NCBI RefSeq assembly: GCF_010015445.1
Contig: NC_053119.1
Span: forward strand, 26,354,383-26,418,382
Source: Perca fluviatilis
Taxonomy: Eukaryota; Chordata; Actinopteri; Perciformes; Percidae
Length of the DNA stretch: 64,000 bases
Direction: 5' to 3'
The position numbers and the translations under genes are program-made. The notes below the pieces were generated by a model. The model saw only the letters and a list, made by a program, of their open reading frames with translations, was not told the origin of the DNA and ran no database searches. This document shows positions 1 through 11,215 of this stretch, in pieces (position 1 is the first letter of the stretch; each line of letters begins with the position of its first letter).

Positions 1-122
1 CACAAACACACTCAAACAAATCAAATCCTTACCCAATGCGAACACTAATGCTGGATGCCTTGTTTGACCCCTGTTCTCCTCTCTCTCCATCTCCATTTGT
101 GTGTTTTTCTCGTTCTGGACAG

Positions 123-205
123 AATGACCAAGTGTGACGTAAAAAACTACCTGGAGAAGATCTATAACGTCCCTGTAGGAGCAGTCCGTACCAGGATACA
201 GTTTG
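123..205 (+). CDS. mrpl23: mrpl23 internal exon (mitochondrial ribosomal protein uL23m)
   Basis: Internal coding exon of the mitochondrial large-subunit ribosomal protein L23 (uL23m), which binds 23S-like rRNA near the exit tunnel of the mitoribosome. It follows a pyrimidine-rich tract and an AG at 121-122, and ends at a GTGAGT donor at 206. The first base completes a codon from the previous exon. The next 27 codons begin [20 protein letters not shown] and correspond to the human MRPL23 segment starting near residue 48 (EMTRVDLRNYLEGIYNVPV in human, from memory of the family). The last base is the first base of a Gly codon completed in the next exon. About 47 N-terminal residues and the promoter must lie upstream of the window. 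The in-frame ATG at 124 is an internal Met, not a start. Identification is strong because all three exons match in order and phase. Confidence 0.93.
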
Positions 206-295
206 GTGAGTGTCTTCACTGCTTCGCACAAACATTTCATCCACATTAAAATCCTAAAGTTGTACTGCATCTGTTGTGAGTAAATCAAGCAAATG

Positions 296-297
<2 letters not shown>

Positions 298-387
<90 letters not shown>

Positions 388-414
388 ACAAAAACAAACA
401 CACACACACAAAAA

Positions 415-455
<41 letters not shown>
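298..455. repeat. Compound CA / poly-A / CA microsatellite
   Basis: A (CA)n run of about 68 bases, then about 22 A residues, then interrupted ACAAAA/CACA motifs and a second (CA)n run. The Thr-His and Cys-Val reading frames across it are artefacts of the dinucleotide repeat. Confidence 0.97.
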
Positions 456-458
<3 letters not shown>

Positions 459-3400
459 TCTCAGCATGCTCTTAACTTCTATTTAACTCTGCCTCTGCAA
501 ATACTGTAAAGTATATAAATAGCTAATTTGATAACTTGATTACAAAAGAACTTTAACTTCCTACATTAAATAATTATTAAGCAATACATTTAATGTCAAG
601 CCATATTGTGTTGGAATTTCATATAAAACAATTTTATACAGTGATATACAAGACAACTCACTACAGCCCAATATTATAAATGTACTGTAAAATAAGTGTT
701 TCAGCAATCTGTATAGCCCCGGTTCTAATTGAAATGTGTCTCTAAAGTATGAAACATTCACTATCTGTAGGCATGAAAGATGACTGTAAAGAGTTTTAAA
801 TAGCTGTGGTCAACTTGAATTTATGTTAAAATTAGAGTTTAAAGTACATTCTTGGTTATATTAGCACTGAATAACGCATTCAATAAACAGAAACATAACT
901 CTGCACATGAACAGATGCGCAGTATTAGCTCACACATTAAATAGCAGCCAAGTGAATTAGCCTACTGTTGCTAACGTACATTCATAAATCCTACATAACA
1001 TTGTCCGTACCCACAGGACATCAGACTGACTTATTGATGCACGCACACAGTAGTATCCACAAAGTTAGTCCAATGAGGGGATAAAGGAAAGTGTGATAGC
1101 GTTCCACGTTAACGCCTTTTCTCTCTCGCTCGAGACCGCTGTGTCCAAGCCAAGGCGCAGAGCATGGTTACCGCATGCTGATACGTTACTAGTCCAGATA
1201 GAGCGAGCTACTATACTGACAGGGAGCGAGAGAGAGAGAGAGACCGTATCACTACAAATAGGTTGCACTTAGCTAGTTGTTAGTTTAAGACGGACGCAGT
1301 TGTCAATTTCCCGTCCACTAGGATTAGCGTGTGTCTGACACGGTGGGGGGCGTGGCATCACGATGGTGGCTCTCCATCGTGATTCTGATATCGTCCATCG
1401 GCACAACCCTAGTAGTGCTACTAGCTACCGCTTGCTACTATTCAATAGCCCGCGGCCGTTTGGTTACAGAGACGTTAATAACGTTACATCCACGTTACAG
1501 GCTTTACAGCATACAGCCCTCGGATGTATTATAAGATAATAAAAATGATGAATTACAGCCGTTATATCCATTATTACAGCTAAAGGAACTCAAGAGAACT
1601 GTCATATGAGCTAGCAGCGCAGGGCAGCTCAGCCTGCAACACAATTCCACTGTTGGCCGCTATGCCGATGTTTGCATCAAAGGACCTTGCTGTTCTTGTC
1701 GCAGAATTGTGACGATGATCATTCTAGAGTGGAATCAGAGTTGCAAGAATTTTGACTGTCCAGACTCGCAACGGATTTGGACCATATATGAAAGTGGCCC
1801 AAATCAGAACTGGAAAAGATTGGATGCCATGTGACTTGGGCTGTTGGCACTGTCATGAAAAATTCAGATATGAGTAAAAAAAAATCGGATTTGGGTCACT
1901 TTTGCCTGCGTTCTTTTTTTTTTGTTCAAAAGCGAAATGGTGTGATATGAATTACATTTAGTATGCAGCTTGCCAGTTATAGAGTCTGTTTTTTTGGAGT
2001 GACTTTTCTTAGTCGGCATTGTAAGTAAAGGAAGCCGATAAAATAAACTTAAAGATTAAATATGAACTTTTACAGGATTAAATTCAAGTTTGAAGCGGAG
2101 CAAAACCGATGCGACTGATCAGCTATGTGCCATCCCCGTAATAGCCCTTTTAATCAGTTGACAATTTTTTAAATTCATTTTTAGTTATGGTCCATGGAAT
2201 TCACAGAAGGCTGATTTCTGTTTTAGGAAGCATAAAGTAAAATTGATTTTGTTTTGGAGACTCTTAAGTGGTGGTTAGCGTGATTAGCAATTTCAGCTCG
2301 CTATGTCGACGGTCTTCCCATTGACATGCAGCAGCGGGAGTGTTTTCCAGCGGCTAGTTGCGGTAGTGGTTAGCGTGCCTGGCTCTCCTTCCCCCTAACA
2401 CACACAGCTGCTTATCTGACAATCTGCTGCTGCAGCATTCCAGCCTCCAGCTGTCCCAGGACACCCCACGTTCCCTCCACACACTTACAAACTTGCAGCT
2501 TCAGGGCCCCAAGTGCACCATCCCCTTCACATACATCCCAACTCCAAAGTCCCCCTCTTGCCCCCTTATCGAGGATGACCATAAAGCCAAGAGTTTTACT
2601 TTACTTAATCCTCCTGACTTTTCATTGGTGGAGAAAACTGCTTAAGTTTGCATGGACTGATTTGGGGGCTCCCTACAAGTTTAGGAATTTGCAAGTTCAT
2701 GGAAGAACAGAATAGAGGACATATGGGTGGCTTGAAGTTGGAGAGATGCTGATGGACATGCTAAGAAGAGGAGGCACTAGCTCCCTCTGTGCTATGCCTG
2801 AAGGAGAGACTGGGAAGAAAAGGGAGGGAGGAGAGAGGCGTCTAGCTTAGCCTAGCCTACAGTTTGTAGAACCCATTAACGCTGTTTATTAGGGTTGTGT
2901 CATTAAAAGCAAGGGGAAAGGGAAAGCCCCTCGGGAGGGTGGATGGAAGGAAAGCAGTGAACTTTGGGGGGACAGAGAAGAAAGGGCGGCTCGGGGCCCC
3001 CTGTGATCCCGAGGTGCGTCAGAGAAGGTATCCATGTCTGCGTCAGGAGTTCCACTCCATTGGCAGCGTAAAGAAGGCAAAAGGGAGAGGAGAGTGAGGG
3101 GCGCAAACGACCCTTTCTTTCCTCCATGGGCGGCAGGGGTATTTTGGAAGGAGTTGCCATGGTTACCCCTCCGGCCTGGGATTTGTAACGTGATAGCTGG
3201 CTGCCAAACCGCAATCTCAAAGAGGGAGAAATTGTGCTTGCGTTTGCGAGTGTTGCATGAAAGCTCTGTCTGTATGTGTTAGGAAAGGGCTATGTGAATT
3301 CAGAGAAACACTTTTTGCCTTTTTCAAGGGGTGCAACACACACAGAGGCACACACTCTTCGTTACCTCTGTCTCCCACCCACACAGGGGCCTCCAGCTAG

Positions 3401-3504
3401 CTAGGGGTGCGTGAAGGGGGGTGTTTTACAACCCTGCTCAGGGATTTCCCTGAGCAGTGGGCTGCCTGGCTAGTCATTACTAGTTACACATACGAAAAAA
3501 AAAA

Positions 3505-3505
<1 letters not shown>

Positions 3506-3566
<61 letters not shown>
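3506..3566. repeat. (CA)n microsatellite
   Basis: Uninterrupted CA dinucleotide repeat of about 60 bases, preceded by a short A run. Confidence 0.97.
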
Positions 3567-3567
<1 letters not shown>

Positions 3568-3806
3568 TTACTCATTACAGCGGAATGTTTCCCTTGTTTT
3601 TCATGTCATAAATCGTTCCCATGGCAATGGCAGTTACTCAGAGGGGCTGTTGACTTGACCACCAGGGTCTCATTGAGATAAGAGTTCTAAGGCAGAGATG
3701 AAACGATTGATGTTGTGCTCATTAGCCATCATTGATCATTGAGTTTTCTTTGTAACGTAAAGATTGAGGTACCTGTGTGAAGTGCCTGCAAGTTTAGTAA
3801 AATTAC

Positions 3807-3855
3807 CTACACACTCACACTCACACTCACACTCGTACTCATACTCACACTCAGC
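3807..3855. repeat. (ACACTC)n hexanucleotide repeat
   Basis: About eight hexamers of ACACTC with two variants (GTACTC, ATACTC). Confidence 0.85.
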
Positions 3856-4285
3856 AGATCCCAGAGTCCCCCTGTCTTCTAGACTTGGAGAGAGGATGAT
3901 GTCATCATCTTGTCCAGCTGGGGAAGAGGTTAACCTGCTGTCCATCCATCAACAAAATCAAGCAATGCCCTACCACACGTACACACAAAATATTCTCTGT
4001 TCTACAGGGAAATAAACACAAACTTAGTCAATTATCTGTTGTTCAGATAAGAATGGAACATAATGTGATAATTGCTGTGCAGGTAAATAGATGTCAGGAT
4101 AGTGCTTTAGTCATTTTGCTAACTGTCACCTAGGGATAGGGATGGACTTTAATCTGACAGTTGTATTCTTGAGTAATCGATTATTCATATGGTCTTAATA
4201 CCATGTTCTATCAGAAAACAAAAAATGTCCATCACTATTACCTAGTGTTTAACGGCCTTGATGTCCGGTTCACTTTTTGCTGCTT

Positions 4286-4380
4286 CCAACGTTACATGAT
4301 GCGCCGCTGCAGGACTCGGCCAACACAGGGCAAACGCTCTTACTGGGTGAGCTAGAGGTCGCCCCCCAACGTTACATGAT
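4286..4380 (-). mobile_element. Very short tRNA-derived SINE fragment with perfect 15-bp TSD
   Basis: A 65-bp insert (4301-4365) lies between two exact copies of CCAACGTTACATGAT (4286-4300 and 4366-4380). Read on the minus strand the insert begins GGGGCGACCTCTAGCTCACC and continues with GTAAGAGCG, which resembles a tRNA A box (TAGCTCACCCAGTAAGAGC). It then has a GGCCGAGTCCTGC segment like a degenerate B box and stops at GCAGCGGCGC. This resembles the head of tRNA-derived SINEs common in teleosts. The SINE body and A-rich tail are absent, yet the TSD is perfect, so the short copy itself seems to have integrated. Confidence 0.7.
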
Positions 4381-4978
4381 TGCTGGAAATACCGAGCAAA
4401 CTTTTCTTCACTTTCCTGGAGCACGAGTAGATAGCTGACAGGAACATCGTGTTGAAAAGGTTGAGAAAAAAAGGCTGTACCATAACGCTGGCTCTTCCGT
4501 TTCTACTCTCCACAAGAAAAGCCCAGCTTAAATTCACTTAGAGCATTTTGCTAAGAGGAAACTCAATAAAAAGCCATTTTGCCGACACTAAATATCAAAC
4601 AAAAGCCAGACACTATATCGTATTAAGTTGCTGTGAGCTGTAAATACAATCTCGGAGCTGACCGGGCAAAGACGGCATTTTCATCGGACTCACCCTGGGT
4701 CCGTTAATTAAGTGTGCTGCTAATAACATAAATTACATATACACCCATAATTAAATCCATTCTTCAACGTTAACCATCAAGCCACTAGGCCTGCTTGGAA
4801 ATGAACACCTCTGCTGAAGTGTTAAATTTGTTAACGATGATAATGACGAGACGACGCAGCACCGCTGTCGTTAAACGCTGACTTTGGCGATCAACATGCA
4901 ATATCATTGACGAAAAAGACAACACTAAAATGTAGCTGAACAAAAAACTCTATTTGCATTGCCTTCCACCTTTTCTTA

Positions 4979-4979
<1 letters not shown>

Positions 4980-5051
<72 letters not shown>

Positions 5052-5061
5052 CCTCTCTCTC
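4980..5061. repeat. (CT)n microsatellite
   Basis: About 66 bases of pure CT followed by CCCTCCCTCTCTCT. Confidence 0.97.
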
Positions 5062-5843
5062 ACACATTCTGGAGCCGGCTGAATGTGATGTTTGTCTCTG
5101 TACTTGGTCCGATTTCTGGTGGTTGATTAACGATTTGGGCGTGGATGGCTCGCACTGACGGGCAGAGTGGCGAATACGGCAAATGTGTGATTACTCCATA
5201 CATTTTAGTTGTGATAGTGTGCGATTACATTCCGAAGTGGCAACATTCTCGGTAATGTCAGGTAAGTTCCTTGGTTCCTTGTCTCGATGTAGAAGTACAC
5301 TGTAAGTCAGTAGTAGGCTATACAGTGGAGTTGCATATTAAGTGGTTTGGGTTTCCTCTGTAAGTAATTTGGGGTACAATTTGGTTCTGGAGAATGCTAG
5401 AAGCAGCAATACCACAGGCCAAGCAACGGCCCGTTCCAAACAGGCATATTTTGAATGGGCACTGTACTAGTCATTAAAAAAATAGCATTGTCTCATTCAG
5501 TGAATTCAATACCTTTTGAAATCTATGTACTTCATTACATTGATGCAAAAACACTGAAGCAGTCCTGCTCACTCATTTGTAACATTGCCCACCAAGACCC
5601 AATACAACTAGAGTTTTTACAGGGCAAGCTACCTCAGTAGAAGCAGTATTGCAGTCTCTAACAGTGACAAATTTCCTTCGTCTTCACGGTATATTGTCAT
5701 ATTACCCAACCCTACTCCGACCATATTCATAAATGTCACCATCATCACTATGTCCCACTGTCTGCTGTCTCACAACCAGAATTTGCTCATGTTTAGTCAT
5801 TCCTGCTTACCAACAAATGCATTCCTGCTGTTCTGTTTCTCAG

Positions 5844-5917
5844 GCTCCAACAAGAAGAGGAATCATCTAAACCAGAAGGTTAAGCAGCCTGACTATAAAG
5901 TAGCCTACGTTCAGCTG
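5844..5917 (+). CDS. mrpl23: mrpl23 internal exon
   Basis: Second visible exon of mrpl23, bounded by a TTTCTCAG acceptor ending at 5843 and a GTGAGA donor at 5918. Its first two bases complete the split Gly codon of the previous exon. The 25 residues run GSNKKRNHLNQKVKQPDYKV and then AYVQL, matching the conserved uL23m segment HGSNKRRDHRN..KKPDYKVAYVQL. This basic stretch is part of the rRNA-binding ribosomal L23 fold. The exon ends on a complete codon, so the following intron is phase 0, which agrees with the next exon starting at a codon boundary. Confidence 0.95.
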
Positions 5918-5954
5918 GTGAGAAGACACAAACACACACCTACATGAACATATA

Positions 5955-6610
5955 GGGCCCTATCGGTCTTTGCTAGTTTAAGACCGACGCAGTTGTCAAT
6001 TTCCCGTCCAGGGCCCACGTCGTTTAAATAGCAAATGCACCTGCGCCCATCTTTGCGCCCATGGGCGTGCTGGTCTTACAGGGAGGTGTATTCAGGTGAA
6101 TTCTTGGTGTATTGTATCTTGAGGCAGCGGGAAGTGATCGCGCCATTGACCAACAAAAACCTGGTCTAAAGTCAGTAGCGCAGCATTTCATTGTTATTTT
6201 AACAGCGAATTAGTAAAATGTGCCTAGGCTCGTGCACAGCGTGCGCACACTATGCTTGTTACACACACACAGGGAAGCGCAGCAGCACACAAACATACAA
6301 AAGATAACAAATAAATATATTAGGGTGCAAATCCGCTATCATAATAGCAATGTGCCAAGGTACAAACGCGCCTGGCTTTTAAAGGGAATGGGAGATGACA
6401 CTCTAATTGGTTTATTGCATGTTACGCCCAAAACACACCTCTGAATTAATGATTAATTAATTACTTTAATTAATGACTAAGAACAACCCTTTTGAACCAT
6501 GTGCCTGGTGCACGGGCCCTGTTTTCCTCCGTCAAACTAGCAAAAGGGGATTTGGACACACCTGCACCGTGTGCTTCACGCCGTACACTTAGATCGTTAA
6601 AAAAGGGCCC
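5955..6610. mobile_element. Non-autonomous Harbinger-type element (GGGCCCTAT termini)
   Basis: The left end is GGGCCCTATCGGTC and the right end is AAAAAAGGGCCC, giving GGGCCC terminal inverted repeats. It is flanked by the trinucleotide ATA on both sides (5952-5954 and 6611-6613), as expected for 3-bp TSDs of the PIF/Harbinger superfamily. The interior carries TTAAATAGCAAATGCACCTG and GCGCCCAT motifs shared in style with the larger Harbinger at 54550-55628. No transposase is encoded. It starts only 37 bases after the mrpl23 exon donor. Confidence 0.75.
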
Positions 6611-6882
6611 ATACACTCATTCCCCTAAACTCAAGGCTTTTCCCAATTCCCAAATTTGTACCTCCTCGACTCCTGGTTCCTCGATCCTCCGGCTTGTGAC
6701 ACGGAAATCATTCTCAGTGCACCATGGCGAAGGACGTCCTGATTCCTAAAATGCACATCAAGGAGTGAGGATCAAGCATCGATGAAGCTCCTCGGAGGAG
6801 TTATAATCGAGGATACACTGATGTATCCTCGCGGAAGACTTTTCGCCCGTGGCATGTAAACAAAGAGGTGTGACAGAGCGAA

Positions 6883-6907
6883 CGGAGGAGAGAGAGAGGG
6901 AGAAAAG

Positions 6908-6946
<39 letters not shown>
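6883..6946. repeat. (GA)n tract
   Basis: GA dinucleotide repeat with GGGAGAAAAGGGG interruptions. Confidence 0.93.
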
Positions 6947-6950
<4 letters not shown>

Positions 6951-7395
6951 CTAATATCCGCGGCTCTGTGGTTAATCTAACGTTACGGATCGGGTCGGAC
7001 AGATCATACAAAAATAACGTTCTGATTAATAGCGGTTGGGTGAAATAATACACAATCGACAAGGAAAATATTATTAACGTTCTCTAAAATGTAAAGATGC
7101 CAGAGCTTTGTCCAGTTTATCACTACAGTTAGTTTTGCTGCTTAAATATCCGACGATAGGCCTATCAGCTGCAGTGACATAAACAGCGCGCATGGAAACG
7201 TTTACAAGCAGGATCTTGAATCATTAAAGTAAGCTAAATCGTTGAGGAGAAAACACTCCTCAGGCTAAATCAATACAATAGATATTTAAAAAGCAACAGA
7301 GCCTGCAGGGACTGCTGGGAGCCAGTTAAACGTCCATGTGGGTTTAGAAATCGGAGAAAATAATTAAGTCAGGTGGGTGGAAGGTGGAAGATGAT

Positions 7396-7973
7396 TAGCC
7401 TGGTCCTACCAGACTCTCGTACGTTTCATTTGTACAGAGAGTCTGACCACTCTCCATCGACAAGTGTTAACTTCCTTGAAGGCGGGTACTCTGTTGAAGT
7501 TTAAAACTATTGGATCTGCCCAGAGCCACTCTGGATCTGCCGTAACCAATCGCTAACGTTAGGTCGTGACGTCGCCTTAACATCGCTAGCCTTAGCCATC
7601 TCCTTCACCACTAACGGAGCGAGCTGGAAAATCAAACTTTTCCCGAACCCCGTGGGGAGGAGGGCCACAACATCATGGCCACCAATAAAACTCAGCAAAG
7701 ATTGTTCTCGCTCGGGCTTTAACTTCTGGATATTCGGCAGCGTTGCCACAACGGACCGAATGGCTTCGCTCGCATCTTTCTCCGCCGCCATTGCGGAACT
7801 ACAACTCTAGCGCACGACCTCAACGTCATCGTTCTCAGCCACTCCCTCTGTTCGCTGATTGGACCGGTAAAGATTTGGCTGGAGAAAACCAAAGAATATA
7901 CCGCAAACCCTGACGGAGTACTGAAGGGAAATGAAAATTGAGCGGAAGTACGTAGGAGGGCAGAGCCAGGCTA
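7396..7973 (-). mobile_element. TAGCCTGG-ended DNA transposon with 9-bp TSD, carrying a RecQ-like helicase fragment
   Basis: Terminal inverted repeats are TAGCCTGGTCCT (left) and, inverted, TAGCCTGGCTCTGCCCTCCT (right). They are flanked by an exact 9-bp duplication GAAGATGAT at 7387-7395 and 7974-7982. Just inside the left end is a subterminal stem (AGACTCTCGTACG pairing with GTACAGAGAGTCT). The second copy of the family at 51692-52059 has the same layout and also a 9-bp TSD. A 9-bp TSD fits Mutator-like or Merlin-like integration better than hAT or Harbinger. The family assignment is left open. Confidence 0.75.
7507..7791 (-). pseudogene. RecQ-like helicase N-terminal fragment inside the TAGCCTGG element
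   Basis: A 94-codon minus-strand frame starting MAAEKDASEAIRSVVATLPN. It contains a RecQ-style upstream motif (KLKPEREQSLLSFIGGHDVV, about residues 22-41) and a Walker A / helicase motif I (LLPTGFGKSLIFQLAPLVVK, about 44-63). It stops soon after, with none of the later helicase motifs (DExH, III to VI). This looks like a first-exon or deletion remnant of the helicase-like protein carried by an autonomous relative, or a captured host fragment. It is far too short to be a working helicase. Whether a splice site follows the VVKEM segment cannot be decided by eye. Confidence 0.6.
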
Positions 7974-9221
7974 GAAGATGATAAACTTACAGGCAGATTC
8001 GGATAAAGAGCCGATCAACACATTAATAATAGATAGTGTGTTTGTGTGTATATAATATAGGCCTTTATATTTGTATAATTCTTTTCATACAAACATTTGT
8101 AGTGTTTTACACTAAAATAACCTTTTAAAGGCTATAGCCATACTGTGTATGTAGGTTATAGGCTATTATAAATATATAGGCCTGTATGTGTGTGTGTGTG
8201 TCTTATCACATTTTGCCACGTTGTGAATTGAACTCAAAGTAAATATATAGACGTTTTCATGAACACTGTTCTGCTCCTCAGAAAATGCAGCGTATGACAA
8301 AACAATGGACAGTCGATGCAGTTGTGCTGCGCGCCATATTTAATTGACGTGGCTTTTAATGACGGCTCCGAGGCAGAGATGTCTCGTGTTTGTCAAATGC
8401 CTGTTTCCTCGACTCCTCTCTCCTCGAGGCTCTTCCTCGACTCCTCGGCTTGGATCTCCTGTGGGCGGGACTGAGATGCGAGGAGAGGAATCAAGGAGAG
8501 GAATCAGGGATGCACAAACTGGGAATTGGGAAAGGGCTTCAGTCTTTTCTGGTTGGTGTGTTGTTTGTGTAGCATTAGCTCATTGACTCCTGTTCCATCA
8601 CACAGTGGGAGGTGGAGACCCCTCCACAATAACGTTCTGTCTCTCTCTTTCTTTCTCCACTCAGCCGTCTGTGTTTTTTTATTACTGTGGGGGCTGCTTT
8701 ATTAAACCCAAATCCCAGGGGGAAAGAGCATTTTGGGGGCCTTGAGCCTTCAGCTTTTGTGTCATGTGCGATTTTTGAAAGGGAGACTCGCCAGGTGAGG
8801 GAGGTGAGACGGGTTAGTTGATGTTCCCGCGTAGAGCCCTGAGGGGCAGGCAGCCTTTGAAGCTGAGCTCGCAAACTCGCTCACACACAAATGCAGGTAT
8901 GAACAGACGCACAACAAAAATGAACATCAGTGTGCACAAATGCACCAAAAACATATTAACGAGAACTGTTTTTTTACCTGTCATTTCAAATAGTTTCATG
9001 AGAAAGCCTCTCTTGCACACAAATCATACAGCCCTACCTTCCTGTGCGGTTCACACACTCTGGCTGCACTCTTGAGAAAGCAGCAGTCTGGGTTCTTGCA
9101 GGGCCTGAGGGTGAAAGGTCGTCTTTGGTTACATGCCAGACTTATTACAGGAAATATTGAGATATGGTTATCATCTGGTGTAGGTCTCCTATCTGTGCTC
9201 GTGTGCCATATATGGGATGTG

Positions 9222-9556
9222 AGCACTCTACGGAACTACTACCGATTATTTTCATCGTTGATTTAATCTGCTGATAATTTTATTGATTAATCGAATAGTT
9301 GTTTGGTCTATTAAATATCAGAAAATGTCAATCGGTGTTTTCCAAAGCCCGAAAGGACGTCTACAGAGGTCTTGTTTTGTCCACAACTTAAAGCTATTCA
9401 GTTTACTGTCATAGAGGAGTAAAGAATCAGGGAATTTTTACTCTTATTTTCATAAAGAATGACTCAAACGATTAATCGATTATCAAAACAGTTGGTTGAT
9501 TAATTTAATAGTTGACAACTAATTGATTAATTGATTAATCTTTGCAGCTCCAGAGC
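9222..9556. mobile_element. Dispersed AT-rich hAT-like repeat (GATTAATCGA motifs)
   Basis: Begins with GATTATTTTCATCGTTGATT and runs through TTGATTAATCGAATAGTTGTTTGG, ATTAAATATCAGAAAATG and back to GATTAATCTTTGCAGCTCCAG. This is the pattern of a widespread vertebrate non-autonomous hAT-like repeat. Terminal repeats are degraded and I found no TSD. Confidence 0.6.
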
Positions 9557-10112
9557 AATGTGTGAAGGGACACTCCCGATGGTGGTGTGTCAGCCCAGAC
9601 TCTCTCATTGCATCACAGCAGTTCACACCTGTGTTTGAAGTGAGATTTGGGTCAGGAAGGCCCATTCCATCTTGCCAATGTTTGAAGTCTGTTCCTCTTT
9701 GAAATCAAACAAACCTCCCTCCAAAATGTAAAAAAAGAAAGTCACTGTTTTAATGCGCCTTTGATGCAGACGTGAAAAGCAATGGGCCTTTGTTTTGTGC
9801 CTGCCGTTTTGATCTTGCCCAGATAAATCAACAGTGGTGTAGACGCTTGTTTACGCCGCGCCGCCCACCCGACTGGGAGCCATCCATCTTGAAACGGATG
9901 AATAATGAAAATTGTCTAAACACGACAATTTGAAAGAGGATACATAATTGAGCAGCCATGAATCTTTAAGAGGGGAAACTTCCTCTTGTCTCACACCAAG
10001 GACATGGCCTGTGATTTTGTGTGCGTCTGGAATTCCTAGCGGAGTCAGTAGTGATGCTTCTGTCTCACCAGATGCACACGACGATGATAGGTGTGAGGAT
10101 GCAGAACAACAC

Positions 10113-10115
<3 letters not shown>

Positions 10116-10176
<61 letters not shown>
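10116..10176. repeat. (CA)n microsatellite
   Basis: About 60 bases of pure CA. Confidence 0.97.
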
Positions 10177-10177
<1 letters not shown>

Positions 10178-10413
10178 CCCCAGAGGACTGATGTTTTTCC
10201 TTGACTGTCATTCGCTCTGTAGTCGCAATCACGTCGCGGTTTTCTGGAGTCATGCTCTTTTGACGGTGAACAGCGGGCAGATATACTCAATGCAGGCTCT
10301 TCGTGCTTAAAATGGCTTGATATAAAACCGAATATCCGGCCTATTTCTCTGGCAGGTTTTTGGAAAAAACATTCTCTCTCAACTCCCTTTCCTACCCTCA
10401 CGCTCTCTCTTGT

Positions 10414-10415
<2 letters not shown>

Positions 10416-10496
<81 letters not shown>
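10416..10496. repeat. (CA)n microsatellite
   Basis: About 80 bases of pure CA. Confidence 0.97.
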
Positions 10497-10499
<3 letters not shown>

Positions 10500-10680
10500 C
10501 CCCAGAAAACCCTCCTTTCTTTTGCAGCGGTGGGTAGAAAACAAGATTGTTCCTAATTGACTCCACATGTGGGAGAGTGTTCTGTGGGTCGATGCTCACA
10601 CCGCGGCCCCCCATTTTACCCTTATCCTTCCCTCTCCCCCCTCTACTCCCTCCATCAGCTAATATTGCAGTAATAACGTT

Positions 10681-10681
10681 T

Positions 10682-10727
<46 letters not shown>

Positions 10728-10744
10728 GCTCTCTCTCTGTCTCT
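10681..10744. repeat. (CT)n microsatellite
   Basis: CT dinucleotide repeat with three single-base interruptions near its 3' end. Confidence 0.95.
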
Positions 10745-10892
10745 CATTCCTTACTCTTGGTTTGTGGTTAAGGGGAGGCCTCCGGTTAGCAGGGTTCCGT
10801 GACGGCCGTTTTCCTCAGGCTTAGGGGGGACCCCAGTAACGGGGGAAGAGATAGTGTCTGCATGTGTGAAAAGTGCAATGTGTGTGGGAGTG

Positions 10893-10894
<2 letters not shown>

Positions 10895-10953
<59 letters not shown>
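10895..10953. repeat. (TA)n(TG)n microsatellite
   Basis: Short TATATA followed by about 52 bases of TG. Confidence 0.95.
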
Positions 10954-10954
<1 letters not shown>

Positions 10955-11037
10955 AGTGAGGGGCTCACACAGGGGAGGTGACTAAGGGCATGCTGGAGTC
11001 ATGCCAGAGCAGGGAGGTCCAGAGACGGGGCAAAGCG

Positions 11038-11215
<178 letters not shown>

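Larger units (their letters stand above)
206..5843 (+). other. mrpl23 intron, 5.6 kb
   Basis: Intron between the first and second visible exons, phase 1, GT...AG. It contains the CA/poly-A block at 298-455, CA repeats at 3506-3566, an ACACTC hexamer block near 3807-3855, a CT tract at 4980-5061 and a 65-bp SINE fragment at 4301-4365. The stretch 1650-1960 resembles a dispersed fish repeat with AAATCCGATT-like motifs, seen only weakly. Otherwise 456-3500 and 5062-5840 show no coding sequence I can support. Confidence 0.9.
6633..8539. mobile_element. Composite repeat with inverted ends, family unknown
   Basis: The left end AAGGCTTTTCCCAATTCCCA reappears inverted at the right end, where TGGGAATTGGGAAAGGGCTT ends at 8539. 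The inverted similarity continues inward through CCTC/GACTCC-type motifs. No target duplication was found, so the exact borders are uncertain. Inside lie a GA microsatellite (about 6883-6946) and the TAGCCTGG element at 7396-7973, which therefore inserted later. The remainder (7000-7395 and 7983-8390) shows nothing recognisable as coding. Confidence 0.5.

Noticed and set aside
276..509. Thr-His, Cys-Val and similar frames across CA/TG arrays here and at about 10045, 10965, 17077, 26700, 27433 and 46184
   Set aside because: Pure consequences of dinucleotide repeats, open in several frames on both strands, with no domain.
4301..4365. A genuine tRNA gene
   Set aside because: Only A-box-like and weak B-box-like segments. 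No acceptor stem pairing, only 65 bases, and bounded by a target duplication, so a SINE fragment.
4133..5735. A hAT element from TAGGGATGGAC to CCCAACCCTA
   Set aside because: The ends look hAT-like, but no matching 8-bp flanks were found and subterminal regions do not pair.
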